NCBI GenBank assembly: GCA_900757615.1
Contig: CAAEON010000003.1
Span: 1 to 64,000 of the forward strand
Direction of reading: 5' to 3'
DNA: 64,000 nt
DNA from: an uncultured Collinsella sp.
Lineage (GTDB): Bacteria; Actinomycetota; Coriobacteriia; Coriobacteriales; Coriobacteriaceae
Below, one piece after another: positions 42,979-50,693 of the stretch (positions within the stretch are counted from its first letter, which is position 1; each line of letters starts with the position of its first letter). A program made the position numbers and the translations under genes. Under the pieces are notes generated by a model that was not told the origin of the DNA, made no database searches, and was given only the letters and a program-made list of their open reading frames with translations.

Positions 42979-45171
42979 TTATGAAGCGTCGGCGGCTATG
43001 TGCGCAAGCGCCTCAACGAGCTCCTGCGAACTCACGGGTTTACTCAGGTGCGCGTTCATGCCCGCCTCGCGCGAAAGCCTGCGATCGTCGGCAAAGGCGT
43101 TGGCGCTCACGGCGACAATCGGCGTGGTCGCGGCATCCTCACGATCGAGTGCTCGAATCCGACGCGTGGCCTCAAGGCCATCGATGCCCGGCATCATGAT
43201 GTCCATCAACACCACGTCGTACTCGTGCGGCGCGCTCGCGGCAAACGCCTCAACGGCAGACTCGCCATCCTTAGCATGCGTCACGACGGCACCGGCACGG
43301 CTGAGTGTAAACTGCGCGATCTCGGCATTCAGATCGTTATCCTCTACGAGCAAAACACGCAAGCCCTGGAGCGCATCGCCATCGCCCCCATCCACGCGAA
43401 CTGCCTGAGGAATCTCAGAGCGTTTACATTTCTCGAACGGCAGGCGGATGGTAAACGTCGTCCCCTGCCCCAAGACGCTCGTAAAACTCATGGTTCCGCC
43501 CATAAGCTCGACCAACTGTTTTGCGATAGGCGCGCCCAGGCCAGTTCCCGATGAGGCACCTTCCACCTGTTGCTCCTCGCGGCAAAACGGCTCGTAGAGG
43601 TGCTGTTGGAACTCCTCGCTCATGCCAATACCGTTGTCGGCGATCGTGTATTCATAGACGGGGACGCCATCCGCTGGCTCCACCTCGCGGCACACCAGGC
43701 GAACATAGCCGCCCTGGCGGTTGTACTTGACGGCATTGCCGGCAATATTGAGCAACAAGCGCTTGAGGTGCGTCACGCTCACCCGCGCATAGGGATGATC
43801 AAGCGTCTGCTGGTCGCAGATAATTGTCACCAGACGCTCCTCGGCCTGGCGCTCCAAAATATCGCGCACTTCACAGTTGAGGGCCACCAAATTTATGGGT
43901 ACGAGGTTCAGATCGATCTGCCCGCTCTCCAGGCGACTCATATCCAGGGCCTCGTTGGCAAGGTCGAGCAGCAGTCCCGATGCCGTCCAGATCTTTGAGC
44001 GGCACTCGGTCTGCTTTTGCAGATCGTCCGCATTAGCATTGCCGACCTCGACCATGCCGCGAATGCCGTTGATGGGCGTACGCAGATCGTGGCTCATGCG
44101 ACGCAAAAACTCCGTCTTTGCCGAGTTGGCAGACGAGACCTCACGCGCTGCCTTTGCCAGCTTGTCGCCATAGTCGCGCTCCTGCTGCAACAAGTCCGTC
44201 AAACGTCGACGATCAGCGCGGCGACGCACCATCACAACAACGGCTATAACACCGCTGTAGAGCACCAGCACGCCGGCAGCAACAGCCGCGACGACCTCAA
44301 AGTAGCGCCGCGCCGAGGCATAGGTGTACACGTAGAACCCGCGCGCTTTTCCAAATGTGCCCAAATACCACTCGCCGCTGGCGTTGACCAGTCGGACTTT
44401 GCCGGGCAGGCATCGATCCTTAATACCGTCGACAATAAAGACATCCGTTGCAGGCAGATTGAATACGCCCAATATGGTGGGTTCAACGGCATTGGTCGCA
44501 ACGACCTTGCCATCGCTTTCGATCACGATATTGCCACTGTCGATGGTCTCATAACCACCGAGCAGGCTCTGCAGTTTGAGCGTATTGCTTGCAACTGCCT
44601 TCGCGCTCTGATGCCTTACCGCGATAACGATGCCCTCGCCATCCTGCCGAGTCACGCAGCCAATGTCTGCGACCGAATCATCCGAAAGCGTAATGCGGGC
44701 GGTATAGGACTTAAGCGGATGGGCTGCCACCTCCAGCACGGGCGCTTCCTTGAGATACGTAGTGAGCGACTCGTAGCCCACGCCATCCATCGAGCACTCG
44801 GACACCAAATTGCCCGATGCGTCCGTCACGATCAGTGCGCTCACGTTGAACTGGTCGGCATATTGCTCCAGCGTAGCGTTATCCACCGAACCGTCGCGCT
44901 CCATATCGCGCGCTGTCTCTCCGGCGATCTCCATAACGCGAATCAGGTTTTTGGTCGTATAGGCGCTATTGAATGCATCGTAGGAAAGGCTCTGCGTCGC
45001 CACGTAATCGACAACGTCGGCAAAGCGCTGCTCGGCCTGAGCTGTCGTGTAGCCGTAGCTCATCATGCCGGCAACAACCGAGAGCGCTATCCCCAGCAGG
45101 GCGACAAGGAGCCATGCCCCTGTCGAACGATTGCCCCGCTCCTGAGCGGCGTGGTCGGGCGCATCGATCAT
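42979..45171 (-). CDS. Hybrid histidine kinase with extracellular sensor domain
   Basis: A 730-residue membrane sensor. One helix near the N terminus (about residues 18-40) and another at about 283-308 enclose an extracellular domain of the double-Cache kind (DASGNLVSECS, GNIVIESDGKVVATN). A HisKA domain follows with phospho-acceptor His361 in SHDLRTPING, then an HATPase domain with DNGIGM and GTGLGA, and a receiver domain with Asp657 in LMDIMMPGIDG. Its start codon overlaps the stop of the upstream solute-binding lipoprotein gene (ATGA), so both are made together. Kinase and receiver parts closely resemble those of the fused sensor at 39582. Confidence 0.9.
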   Translation of the reverse strand: MIDAPDHAAQERGNRSTGAWLLVALLGIALSVVAGMMSYGYTTAQAEQRFADVVDYVATQSLSYDAFNSAYTTKNLIRVMEIAGETARDMERDGSVDNATLEQYADQFNVSALIVTDASGNLVSECSMDGVGYESLTTYLKEAPVLEVAAHPLKSYTARITLSDDSVADIGCVTRQDGEGIVIAVRHQSAKAVASNTLKLQSLLGGYETIDSGNIVIESDGKVVATNAVEPTILGVFNLPATDVFIVDGIKDRCLPGKVRLVNASGEWYLGTFGKARGFYVYTYASARRYFEVVAAVAAGVLVLYSGVIAVVVMVRRRADRRRLTDLLQQERDYGDKLAKAAREVSSANSAKTEFLRRMSHDLRTPINGIRGMVEVGNANADDLQKQTECRSKIWTASGLLLDLANEALDMSRLESGQIDLNLVPINLVALNCEVRDILERQAEERLVTIICDQQTLDHPYARVSVTHLKRLLLNIAGNAVKYNRQGGYVRLVCREVEPADGVPVYEYTIADNGIGMSEEFQQHLYEPFCREEQQVEGASSGTGLGAPIAKQLVELMGGTMSFTSVLGQGTTFTIRLPFEKCKRSEIPQAVRVDGGDGDALQGLRVLLVEDNDLNAEIAQFTLSRAGAVVTHAKDGESAVEAFAASAPHEYDVVLMDIMMPGIDGLEATRRIRALDREDAATTPIVAVSANAFADDRRLSREAGMNAHLSKPVSSQELVEALAHIAADAS

Positions 45172-46037
45172 GACAGGCCCTCCATATTCAAAAATGGCGA
45201 AGGGTCATCAAAGTACTTTGACACCAGACGTTCCATGGTGCCATCGGCAAGCATTTCTTGGTAGGCACGGGTGAGTTTAACGTCGATGCCGCGCGTATCA
45301 TTGATATCGAAAGCGGTACCCAAACCAACCTCTAGCAGCGGCTCATCCAAAATGCGATACGACACACCATAGTCTTTTTCGTAGGTGAGCAGCGAGGACT
45401 CATGCGCGGCGATGGCGTCGACCAGACCTTCGACGAGCGCCGGGTTCAGGTATGAGCGGTCCGAAAAGCAGTAGAGCTCTTTGATCTGCGGAACGTTTTC
45501 ATTTGTATGATTGAGCAAAATGTCCTCGGGCTTGGTGGTGGACTGGACCGCCACGACCTTATCCTCAAGATCGGCAAGCGTGTAGATATCGCTCTGGGGA
45601 TCGACCGCGACCACCTGGCGGCTCGCAAGGTACGGGCCGGCCCAACGATACTCGTCTTCGCGACCCGTCATGCTAAAGCTGCCCATGACGCAATCGAGCT
45701 CGCCGCTCGCCAGCAGCTCTTTCTTCTTTTCCCAATCGATCAGCTGGTACTTTGGCTTGTAACCAATGCGGGCCAAAGCCTCGGTCAATATCTCGACATC
45801 CAGGCCAACGATATCGCCGTACTCATCGGTATACACAAACGGTGGATAGAGGTCGCTTCCGACGTCGAGTGTCTTAAGGTCGTCGTCTTTGGCTTGCGAG
45901 GCATCCAGACCTTCTAATGCAGACGTCGAGGCTCCGTCATTCGACCCGGAACAGCCGGCTATCGCTACGACAAAGGCGCTCGCCACTGCAAGCGCAACAA
46001 ACAACGAAATGGCAACCGAGCGACGGGGTCTTTTCAT
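45168..46037 (-). CDS. Solute-binding lipoprotein (family 3) coupled to the kinase gene
   Basis: A 289-residue lipoprotein. The signal peptide ends in VAIAGC, a lipobox; the mature part is a family 3 binding protein (PPFVYTDEYGDIVGLDVEIL, SFSMTGREDEYRWAGPY, LADLEDKVVAVQSTT). In such operons the binding protein usually feeds an ABC importer, but no permease or ATPase is here. Instead the next gene, overlapping by 4 bases, encodes a hybrid histidine kinase. The protein may present its ligand to the kinase. The start at 46037 follows GGAG; an upstream frame extends to 46181 without a signal peptide. Confidence 0.88.
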   Translation of the reverse strand: MKRPRRSVAISLFVALAVASAFVVAIAGCSGSNDGASTSALEGLDASQAKDDDLKTLDVGSDLYPPFVYTDEYGDIVGLDVEILTEALARIGYKPKYQLIDWEKKKELLASGELDCVMGSFSMTGREDEYRWAGPYLASRQVVAVDPQSDIYTLADLEDKVVAVQSTTKPEDILLNHTNENVPQIKELYCFSDRSYLNPALVEGLVDAIAAHESSLLTYEKDYGVSYRILDEPLLEVGLGTAFDINDTRGIDVKLTRAYQEMLADGTMERLVSKYFDDPSPFLNMEGLS

Positions 46038-46129
46038 CAAGCTCCAGACGATCCTGTTTACAGACTGAAATGGTTGAAAATAGTAGCAAACAAAACCACA
46101 CGAGCGCCCAATGGTTACAGACGTTTTAC

Positions 46130-46171
46130 CATGCGGGGCCTTCCAGCCGACTTGGCAGAAGGCCCCGCATG
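46130..46171 (-). terminator. Hairpin after the MalY-like gene
   Basis: Perfect 13-base arms (46130-46142 and 46159-46171) enclose a 16-base loop. On the minus strand it lies 11 bases after the MalY-like stop codon and 93 bases before the lipoprotein gene. The T run after it is poor. Confidence 0.7.
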
Positions 46172-46181
46172 CAGTGCTCAC

Positions 46182-47396
46182 TTACCGTGCATTAAAAACG
46201 TAGTGGTCCAGGCGGTCGCACGCCTCCCTTACGCGCGAAAGCGGCAGCGCCAGATTCACGCGAATATGGCAGGGTCCGTGGAACGGGCGGCCGTCCTGAT
46301 ACCCCACGCCCACGCGCGCCCCCTCGTCGAGCAACCACTGAATATCGCGGCCATGCTCTCGGCACCACTCGGTGCAGTCCAGAAACACCATGTACGTGCC
46401 CTGCGGACGTGAATAGGACACACCCTCAAAATGCTCGTCCACGTAATCGCAGAAGTACTCGATATTGTCGGCAAGCACCTGGTTGAGCTCGTCCACCCAC
46501 TCGCAGCCCTGCGGCTGGTAGGCACCGATAAGCGCATGCATGGAGAGGACGTTCATCTCGTTGTAGTGGGTCTTGTTGGACACGGCGCACACGTGGTCGC
46601 GCAGCGTCTCGTTATAGATGATGTGATAGCTGCCGACCAGACCCGCCAGGTTGAACGTCTTGCTGGGCGCGTAGAGGGCAACCGTGCGCATGCGGGCATC
46701 CTCGCTCACCGACTGCGTCGGGATGTGCTTGTGCCCCGGCAGGATGATATCGGACCAAATCTCGTCCGAGATCACCACGCAATCGTGCTGGCGATAGATG
46801 TCCATGGCGCGCTCGATCTCGTCACGCCCCCATACGCGGCCGCAGGGATTGTGCGGCGAGCAGAATACCGCGGCATGGATGTGGTTTTGAGCGAGCTTGC
46901 ACTCCATGTCCTCAAAGTCCATACGCCACACGCCCTGATCGTCGAGCTTAAGCGGGCTGTGGACAATGTGATAGCCCGCGGCCTCAATGGACTTGGTAAA
47001 GCCGATGTAGGTAGGGCTGTGGACCAGCACCGCATCGCCCGGCTGAACATACGCACGCAGCGTCGACACGACACCGCCCAGCACACCGTTTTCGTAGCCG
47101 ATATGTTCAGGGCGCAGGCCCTCGATGCCATTGCGGCGGCTCTGCCATTCGATGATGCGGTCGAAGTACTCGGCGCGCGGGTTAAAGTAGCCAAACATGG
47201 GATGCTGAGCGCGATGAATGATGTGCTCCTGGACCGTGGGCACCGTGGCAAAATTCATGTCGGCCACCCACATGGGAATGCGGTCGAAGCCCTCGTCGGG
47301 TGCGTTCGGAGCCATACCGGGGATCTCGCCCCAGGAGTCAACGGCGATGGAGTCCATGCCGTGGCGGTCGATAAGCGAGCTAAAGTCGTATTTCAT
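46182..47396 (-). CDS. MalY/PatB-type PLP-dependent C-S lyase
   Basis: A 404-residue fold-type I aminotransferase-like enzyme. MWVADMNFATVP, FGYFNPRAEYF, ENGVLGGV, FCSPHNPCGRVW and the PLP lysine in APSKTFNLAG identify the MalY/PatB cystathionine beta-lyase group, which cleaves C-S bonds in cystathionine or cysteine conjugates and releases pyruvate and ammonia. Activity on cysteine conjugates could yield odorous thiols. The start at 47396 is taken because the shared part begins there; GGGGG is the only upstream site. The gene is flanked by a hairpin downstream. Its link to the MetE-like gene of the window is metabolic, not positional. Confidence 0.92.
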   Translation of the reverse strand: MKYDFSSLIDRHGMDSIAVDSWGEIPGMAPNAPDEGFDRIPMWVADMNFATVPTVQEHIIHRAQHPMFGYFNPRAEYFDRIIEWQSRRNGIEGLRPEHIGYENGVLGGVVSTLRAYVQPGDAVLVHSPTYIGFTKSIEAAGYHIVHSPLKLDDQGVWRMDFEDMECKLAQNHIHAAVFCSPHNPCGRVWGRDEIERAMDIYRQHDCVVISDEIWSDIILPGHKHIPTQSVSEDARMRTVALYAPSKTFNLAGLVGSYHIIYNETLRDHVCAVSNKTHYNEMNVLSMHALIGAYQPQGCEWVDELNQVLADNIEYFCDYVDEHFEGVSYSRPQGTYMVFLDCTEWCREHGRDIQWLLDEGARVGVGYQDGRPFHGPCHIRVNLALPLSRVREACDRLDHYVFNAR

Positions 47397-47507
47397 GCTG
47401 AGCCCCCGTGCAAAGTGATTGTTTTGGTAGGCGTTATTGTCCACCAGCGTGGGCGGTTTTGGCATGAGGTTTGGCGCTTAATTTGACGGGCGCGGACGGA
47501 TGGCCGG

Positions 47508-48254
47508 TTAGTCTTGAGCGTCGTTGACGGCGACTACGGTTAGCTGGGTTTCGTCGACCGTAAACGATATGTCGAGCCCGGCGAAGGCCAGATGATAGAC
47601 GCGGTTTGGCTCGTGCTTGCTGCCTGCGCGGCGTGGATCTTGGCGAAGGACTTCGGCCAAGCCGGGGAGCTTTGCGGGCGGGACCATGTCTTGCAGCGCT
47701 TGCGGGAACTCAACATCGAGCTCTTGCCACGGAGCCTCCTCAATCCAGCCGCCCGTTGCATCCGGGTGGCAGTCCGCAAACGGGATGTAGGGCTTGATAT
47801 CGTAGATGGGCGTGCCGTCACGCAGGTCGGCCCCCAGCACATGGATGATGGGGGCATCGTCGGTGAACTCGACACGATCGAGCTTGACGCAGGTGAGACC
47901 GATGGGATTAGGGCGAAACGGGCTGCGCGTGGCAAAGACGCCCACACGCTCGGCTCCACCCAGGCGCGGCGGACGCACGGTTTTCGACCATTTTGCGTTG
48001 GCGCCAGACCTGTCCTGCGTTTTGGCATCGGCGGCTATGTCCTTAGCCGTGCCGCCGGGCGTACCGTTTTCGAAGCGCCACAGCAGCCATAGGTGAGAGA
48101 AGGAGTCCAGACCCTCAACCGCTGCATTGGAGGCAAATTCCGGCTCAAAGACGATGCGTCCCTGCAGATGGGGTGCCAAAAAGCTGTTGCGCGGAATGCC
48201 GAACTTCTGCGGCAGGTCGGTATGTATGTGTGCAATAGGTTCCATGCCGGTCAT
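47508..48254 (-). CDS. trmO: tRNA N6-threonylcarbamoyladenosine methyltransferase TrmO
   Basis: A 248-residue protein of the TsaA/YaeB/TrmO family, which methylates N6 of t6A37 in certain tRNAs. It begins with the PIAHIHTDLPQKFGIPR segment and contains FSHLWLLWRFE, VRPPRLGG, GVFATRSPFRPNPIGLT and a C-terminal NDAQD-type end. The SPFRPNPIGLT motif is diagnostic. An additional C-terminal domain of about 70 residues is normal for the longer form. Two ATG codons three residues apart could start it; neither has a strong ribosome binding site. It diverges from the XRE-TipAS gene. Confidence 0.92.
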   Translation of the reverse strand: MTGMEPIAHIHTDLPQKFGIPRNSFLAPHLQGRIVFEPEFASNAAVEGLDSFSHLWLLWRFENGTPGGTAKDIAADAKTQDRSGANAKWSKTVRPPRLGGAERVGVFATRSPFRPNPIGLTCVKLDRVEFTDDAPIIHVLGADLRDGTPIYDIKPYIPFADCHPDATGGWIEEAPWQELDVEFPQALQDMVPPAKLPGLAEVLRQDPRRAGSKHEPNRVYHLAFAGLDISFTVDETQLTVVAVNDAQD

Positions 48255-48385
48255 TGTACGGCATGAAGGTGTGGGGCGTTGCGCGCAATTCTTCGCCGCA
48301 GTCCCCGTCGTGCAACCAACGGTTGCTTGGAAGGGCGCCTGCCGCCGCGTATGCTTAAGCCATCAACCAGCAGAAAGGAGCCGCT

Positions 48386-49213
48386 ATGGCCTTTGCAGAA
48401 AAGCTCATTGCCATCCGTCGCGCCCATCACCTTACCCAAGAGCAGCTCGCCGCCAAACTCTTTGTCACGCGCCAAGCCGTCAGCCGTTGGGAGCGCGACG
48501 AGGTCACCCCGGGCATCGACATGATGAAGCTCATTGCCGCCGTAACCGGCGAGCCACTGTCCCACCTGCTCGAAATGCCCGAGCATTATTGCCAGAGCTG
48601 CGGCATGATACTCACGCCCGACGGCTGCGGCACTGATGCCACGGGCGCCACGACCGACCATTACTGCAAGTGGTGCTACGACCACGGCAAGTACACCTAC
48701 GACACCACCATGGAGGCGATGATCGAGGATTGCGCCCCGCGGCTGGCGCAAAACACCGGCATGTCGCTCGACGAAGCCGTCTCGCTCATGGGCGCCGTGC
48801 TGCCGCAACTGGAGCGCTGGCGCTCCGTGCAGGAAAACGAGGAGCGCTACGGTGCCGAGGCGCGGGCGCGCTATGGCGACGAGGCTATCGATGCAGCAAA
48901 CGAAACGTTACTGGACATGGACCCCGAGACATGGAACGACATGAAGGAACTTGAACGCGCTGTTCTGGGCCAGCTTTCGATTGCCATGGGCATTGGCGAC
49001 CCAGAGAGCAACGAGGCCCACAAACTTGTCGCAATGCACCGTCGATGGATTGCCCTTAACTGGGGACACGAGCCCCAAGACGAAGCATACCTGGGCCTCG
49101 CCCACGGCTATCTTGCCGATCAGCGCTTTGTTGACCACTACGACAAGCCCTGCGGCACCGGAGCCACGGCGTTTCTGGTCCAGGCCATCGAGTCGTCGTT
49201 GACGCGCGCATAG
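48386..49213 (+). CDS. XRE regulator fused to zinc-ribbon and TipAS-like domains
   Basis: A 275-residue protein with an N-terminal helix-turn-helix (residues about 5-60: HHLTQEQLAAKLFVTRQAVSRWE), a middle cysteine cluster (CQSCGMIL ... HYCKWCYD), a helical segment, and a C-terminal region that resembles the TipAS antibiotic-recognition domain (the W-N-D, HRRWIALNW and YLADQRFVDHYD...GTGATAFLVQAI pattern). TipAS proteins bind thiopeptides and other drugs and are usually fused to a MerR-type head. A DNA-binding regulator controlled by a drug or peptide is likely. The ATG follows AAAGGAG. A target gene is not evident; the glutaredoxin gene follows 51 bases later. Confidence 0.85.
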   Translation: MAFAEKLIAIRRAHHLTQEQLAAKLFVTRQAVSRWERDEVTPGIDMMKLIAAVTGEPLSHLLEMPEHYCQSCGMILTPDGCGTDATGATTDHYCKWCYDHGKYTYDTTMEAMIEDCAPRLAQNTGMSLDEAVSLMGAVLPQLERWRSVQENEERYGAEARARYGDEAIDAANETLLDMDPETWNDMKELERAVLGQLSIAMGIGDPESNEAHKLVAMHRRWIALNWGHEPQDEAYLGLAHGYLADQRFVDHYDKPCGTGATAFLVQAIESSLTRA

Positions 49214-49264
49214 ACCGCGGCTGCTTTGGGTATTTCAATCGAAACCTCAACCGATTGGAGACCC

Positions 49265-49510
49265 ATGGCTACTAATCATGAGCTCACGCTGTACGTTATG
49301 ACCGGCTGCCCGTATTGCATAAAAGTCAAACGATTCCTTGCCGATAACGGTGTGACCATCCCCGAGCGCAATATCTCGACCGACCCCGAAGCCGAGCAGA
49401 CGCTCATCGCCGTCGGCGGAAAGCACCAGGTTCCCTGCTTGTTCATCGACGGCAAGCCGCTCTACGAGTCGAGCGACATCATCGCGTGGGTACAGAAGAA
49501 CCTGCTCTAG
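49265..49510 (+). CDS. Glutaredoxin-like protein
   Basis: An 81-residue glutaredoxin with the active-site motif CPYC (about residues 15-18), the cis-Pro in QVPCLFIDG and the C-terminal YESSDIIAWVQK helix of the GrxC/NrdH-like group. It would reduce disulfides or glutathionylated or mycothiol-type substrates in the cytoplasm; GSH supply in this organism is unknown. The ATG at 49265 follows TTGGAG; a longer frame upstream overlaps the XRE-TipAS gap. A long inverted repeat and a family B palindrome follow in the 176-base gap before the dihydrouridine synthase gene. Confidence 0.9.
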   Translation: MATNHELTLYVMTGCPYCIKVKRFLADNGVTIPERNISTDPEAEQTLIAVGGKHQVPCLFIDGKPLYESSDIIAWVQKNLL

Positions 49511-49566
49511 CGTGCTATTGCGGTCGGCCGGCCCCAACGCCCCAACCCATACGACCCAAACATGTA

Positions 49567-49613
49567 CGTCAGCATCCAAAGTCGACATTTTTCGACATCT
49601 TTGAATGCTGACG
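49567..49613. repeat. Long inverted repeat with TCGACAT pair in the loop
   Basis: Arms of 15 bases (49567-49581 and 49599-49613) pair with one mismatch; the 17-base loop holds TCGACAT twice in direct orientation. It lies 57 bases after the glutaredoxin stop codon and could terminate transcription, or be a mobile palindrome like families A and B. Confidence 0.75.
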
Positions 49614-49629
49614 CACAGCTTTTGCAACA

Positions 49630-49685
49630 TAGTCGTTGGGGACGTTCCTGAATGACTAGTCGTTAAAGAACGTCCCCAACGACTA
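49630..49685. repeat. Palindromic repeat, family B, copy 3
   Basis: Perfect 18-base arms (TAGTCGTTGGGGACGTTC at 49630-49647 and its complement at 49668-49685) around a 20-base loop that contains AATGACTAG, as in copy 1. It ends one base before the stop codon of the dihydrouridine synthase gene. Confidence 0.92.
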
Positions 49686-49686
49686 G

Positions 49687-50640
49687 CTAGCCGTGGAAGC
49701 GGGCTGTGGGTACGAGTGGCTGCTCGCGAAAGACGCGCTCGACGGCGGCGCGGTATTCGTCGACCTTTTTGGTCTTACGTACGAGTTTGTGAACGGTAGC
49801 GGGGTCGGCGAAAGCGCACTTGGCGTAGAACCACCACTCTTTCATGCGAAAGACCGCGTTACCGCCAATCTCTTCTGCATATGCCGCAAACAGTGTGTCA
49901 TGGAAACGATGCAGTTCAGCAGCCGTTGCAGCGGGGCCGCCCTTGACCATGCGAGCCAGCGCGGGATTCGCAAGCAAGCCGCGTCCCAGCATTACATGGC
50001 GCGTGCCGGGATAGGCCTCCACCAGCGCGTCCATATCCTCAAGATCAAAAATGTCGCCGTTGTATGCCACCGGAAACGGCGCGCGCTCCAGCGTCTCGCC
50101 ATAAAACTCTTTGCGCGGCGAGCCCGTATAGCGGTCCTTCTGTACGCGTGGATGCACGATCAGCTCTGCCAGCGGCATACGGCAATACAGATCGAGCACG
50201 CGCTCGTATTCGTCGTCACTCTCCAGCCCCAGCCTGGTCTTTACCGACACCGGCAACGGCGATCGCTCGCACACATCGCTCAAGAACACCTCGAGCTCGT
50301 CGAGATTGCGCAAGAAACCCGAGCCCTTGCCCTTAGCGACAACCGTTCCCGAAGGGCAACCCAGGTTGAGATTGACCTCCCGATAGCCCATGTCGGCGAG
50401 CACCTGTGCCGCCCACACAAACTCGTCCGCGTTCTTGGACATGAGCTGGGGCACCACGTTGAGCCCTTGGTTGTTAGCCGGATCGACTTCCTTAAACGCC
50501 TTGCCGCCAAAGCGGTTTCCCACCCGCGGCGGCGGCAAAAACGGCGTGTAATAGCAATCGAGCGCACCGAAGCACTCCGCATGCACACGACGGAACACAT
50601 GCCCGGTAATCCCCTCCATAGGGGCCAACGAAAGGATCAT
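49687..50640 (-). CDS. tRNA-dihydrouridine synthase
   Basis: A 317-residue FMN-dependent Dus enzyme that reduces uridine to dihydrouridine in tRNA. SLAPMEGITGHVFRR at the N terminus, NLNLGCPSG (catalytic Cys), VSVKTRLG, ELIVHPRVQKDRYTG, PVAYNGDIFDLED and MLGRGLLANPAL are the family motifs in order. The subclass (A, B or C) is not clear; the short length is nearest to DusB/C-like Firmicutes forms. The ATG has AGAAGAG ahead of it. A family A palindrome lies in the gap upstream and family B copy 3 sits at its stop codon. Confidence 0.92.
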   Translation of the reverse strand: MILSLAPMEGITGHVFRRVHAECFGALDCYYTPFLPPPRVGNRFGGKAFKEVDPANNQGLNVVPQLMSKNADEFVWAAQVLADMGYREVNLNLGCPSGTVVAKGKGSGFLRNLDELEVFLSDVCERSPLPVSVKTRLGLESDDEYERVLDLYCRMPLAELIVHPRVQKDRYTGSPRKEFYGETLERAPFPVAYNGDIFDLEDMDALVEAYPGTRHVMLGRGLLANPALARMVKGGPAATAAELHRFHDTLFAAYAEEIGGNAVFRMKEWWFYAKCAFADPATVHKLVRKTKKVDEYRAAVERVFREQPLVPTARFHG

Positions 50641-50665
50641 CTACTCTTCTCTCATATCAACGGAC

Positions 50666-50692
50666 GTGACAAAGGAACTGTCCCTTTGTCGC
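50666..50692. repeat. Palindromic repeat, family A, degenerate copy 4
   Basis: GTGACAAAGGA and TCCCTTTGTCGC form an imperfect inverted repeat around ACTG. It has one deleted G and one base change relative to copies 1 and 2. It ends 2 bases before the stop codon of the ABC-FtsX gene and 26 bases before the start of the dihydrouridine synthase gene on the same strand. Confidence 0.75.
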
Positions 50693-50693
50693 A

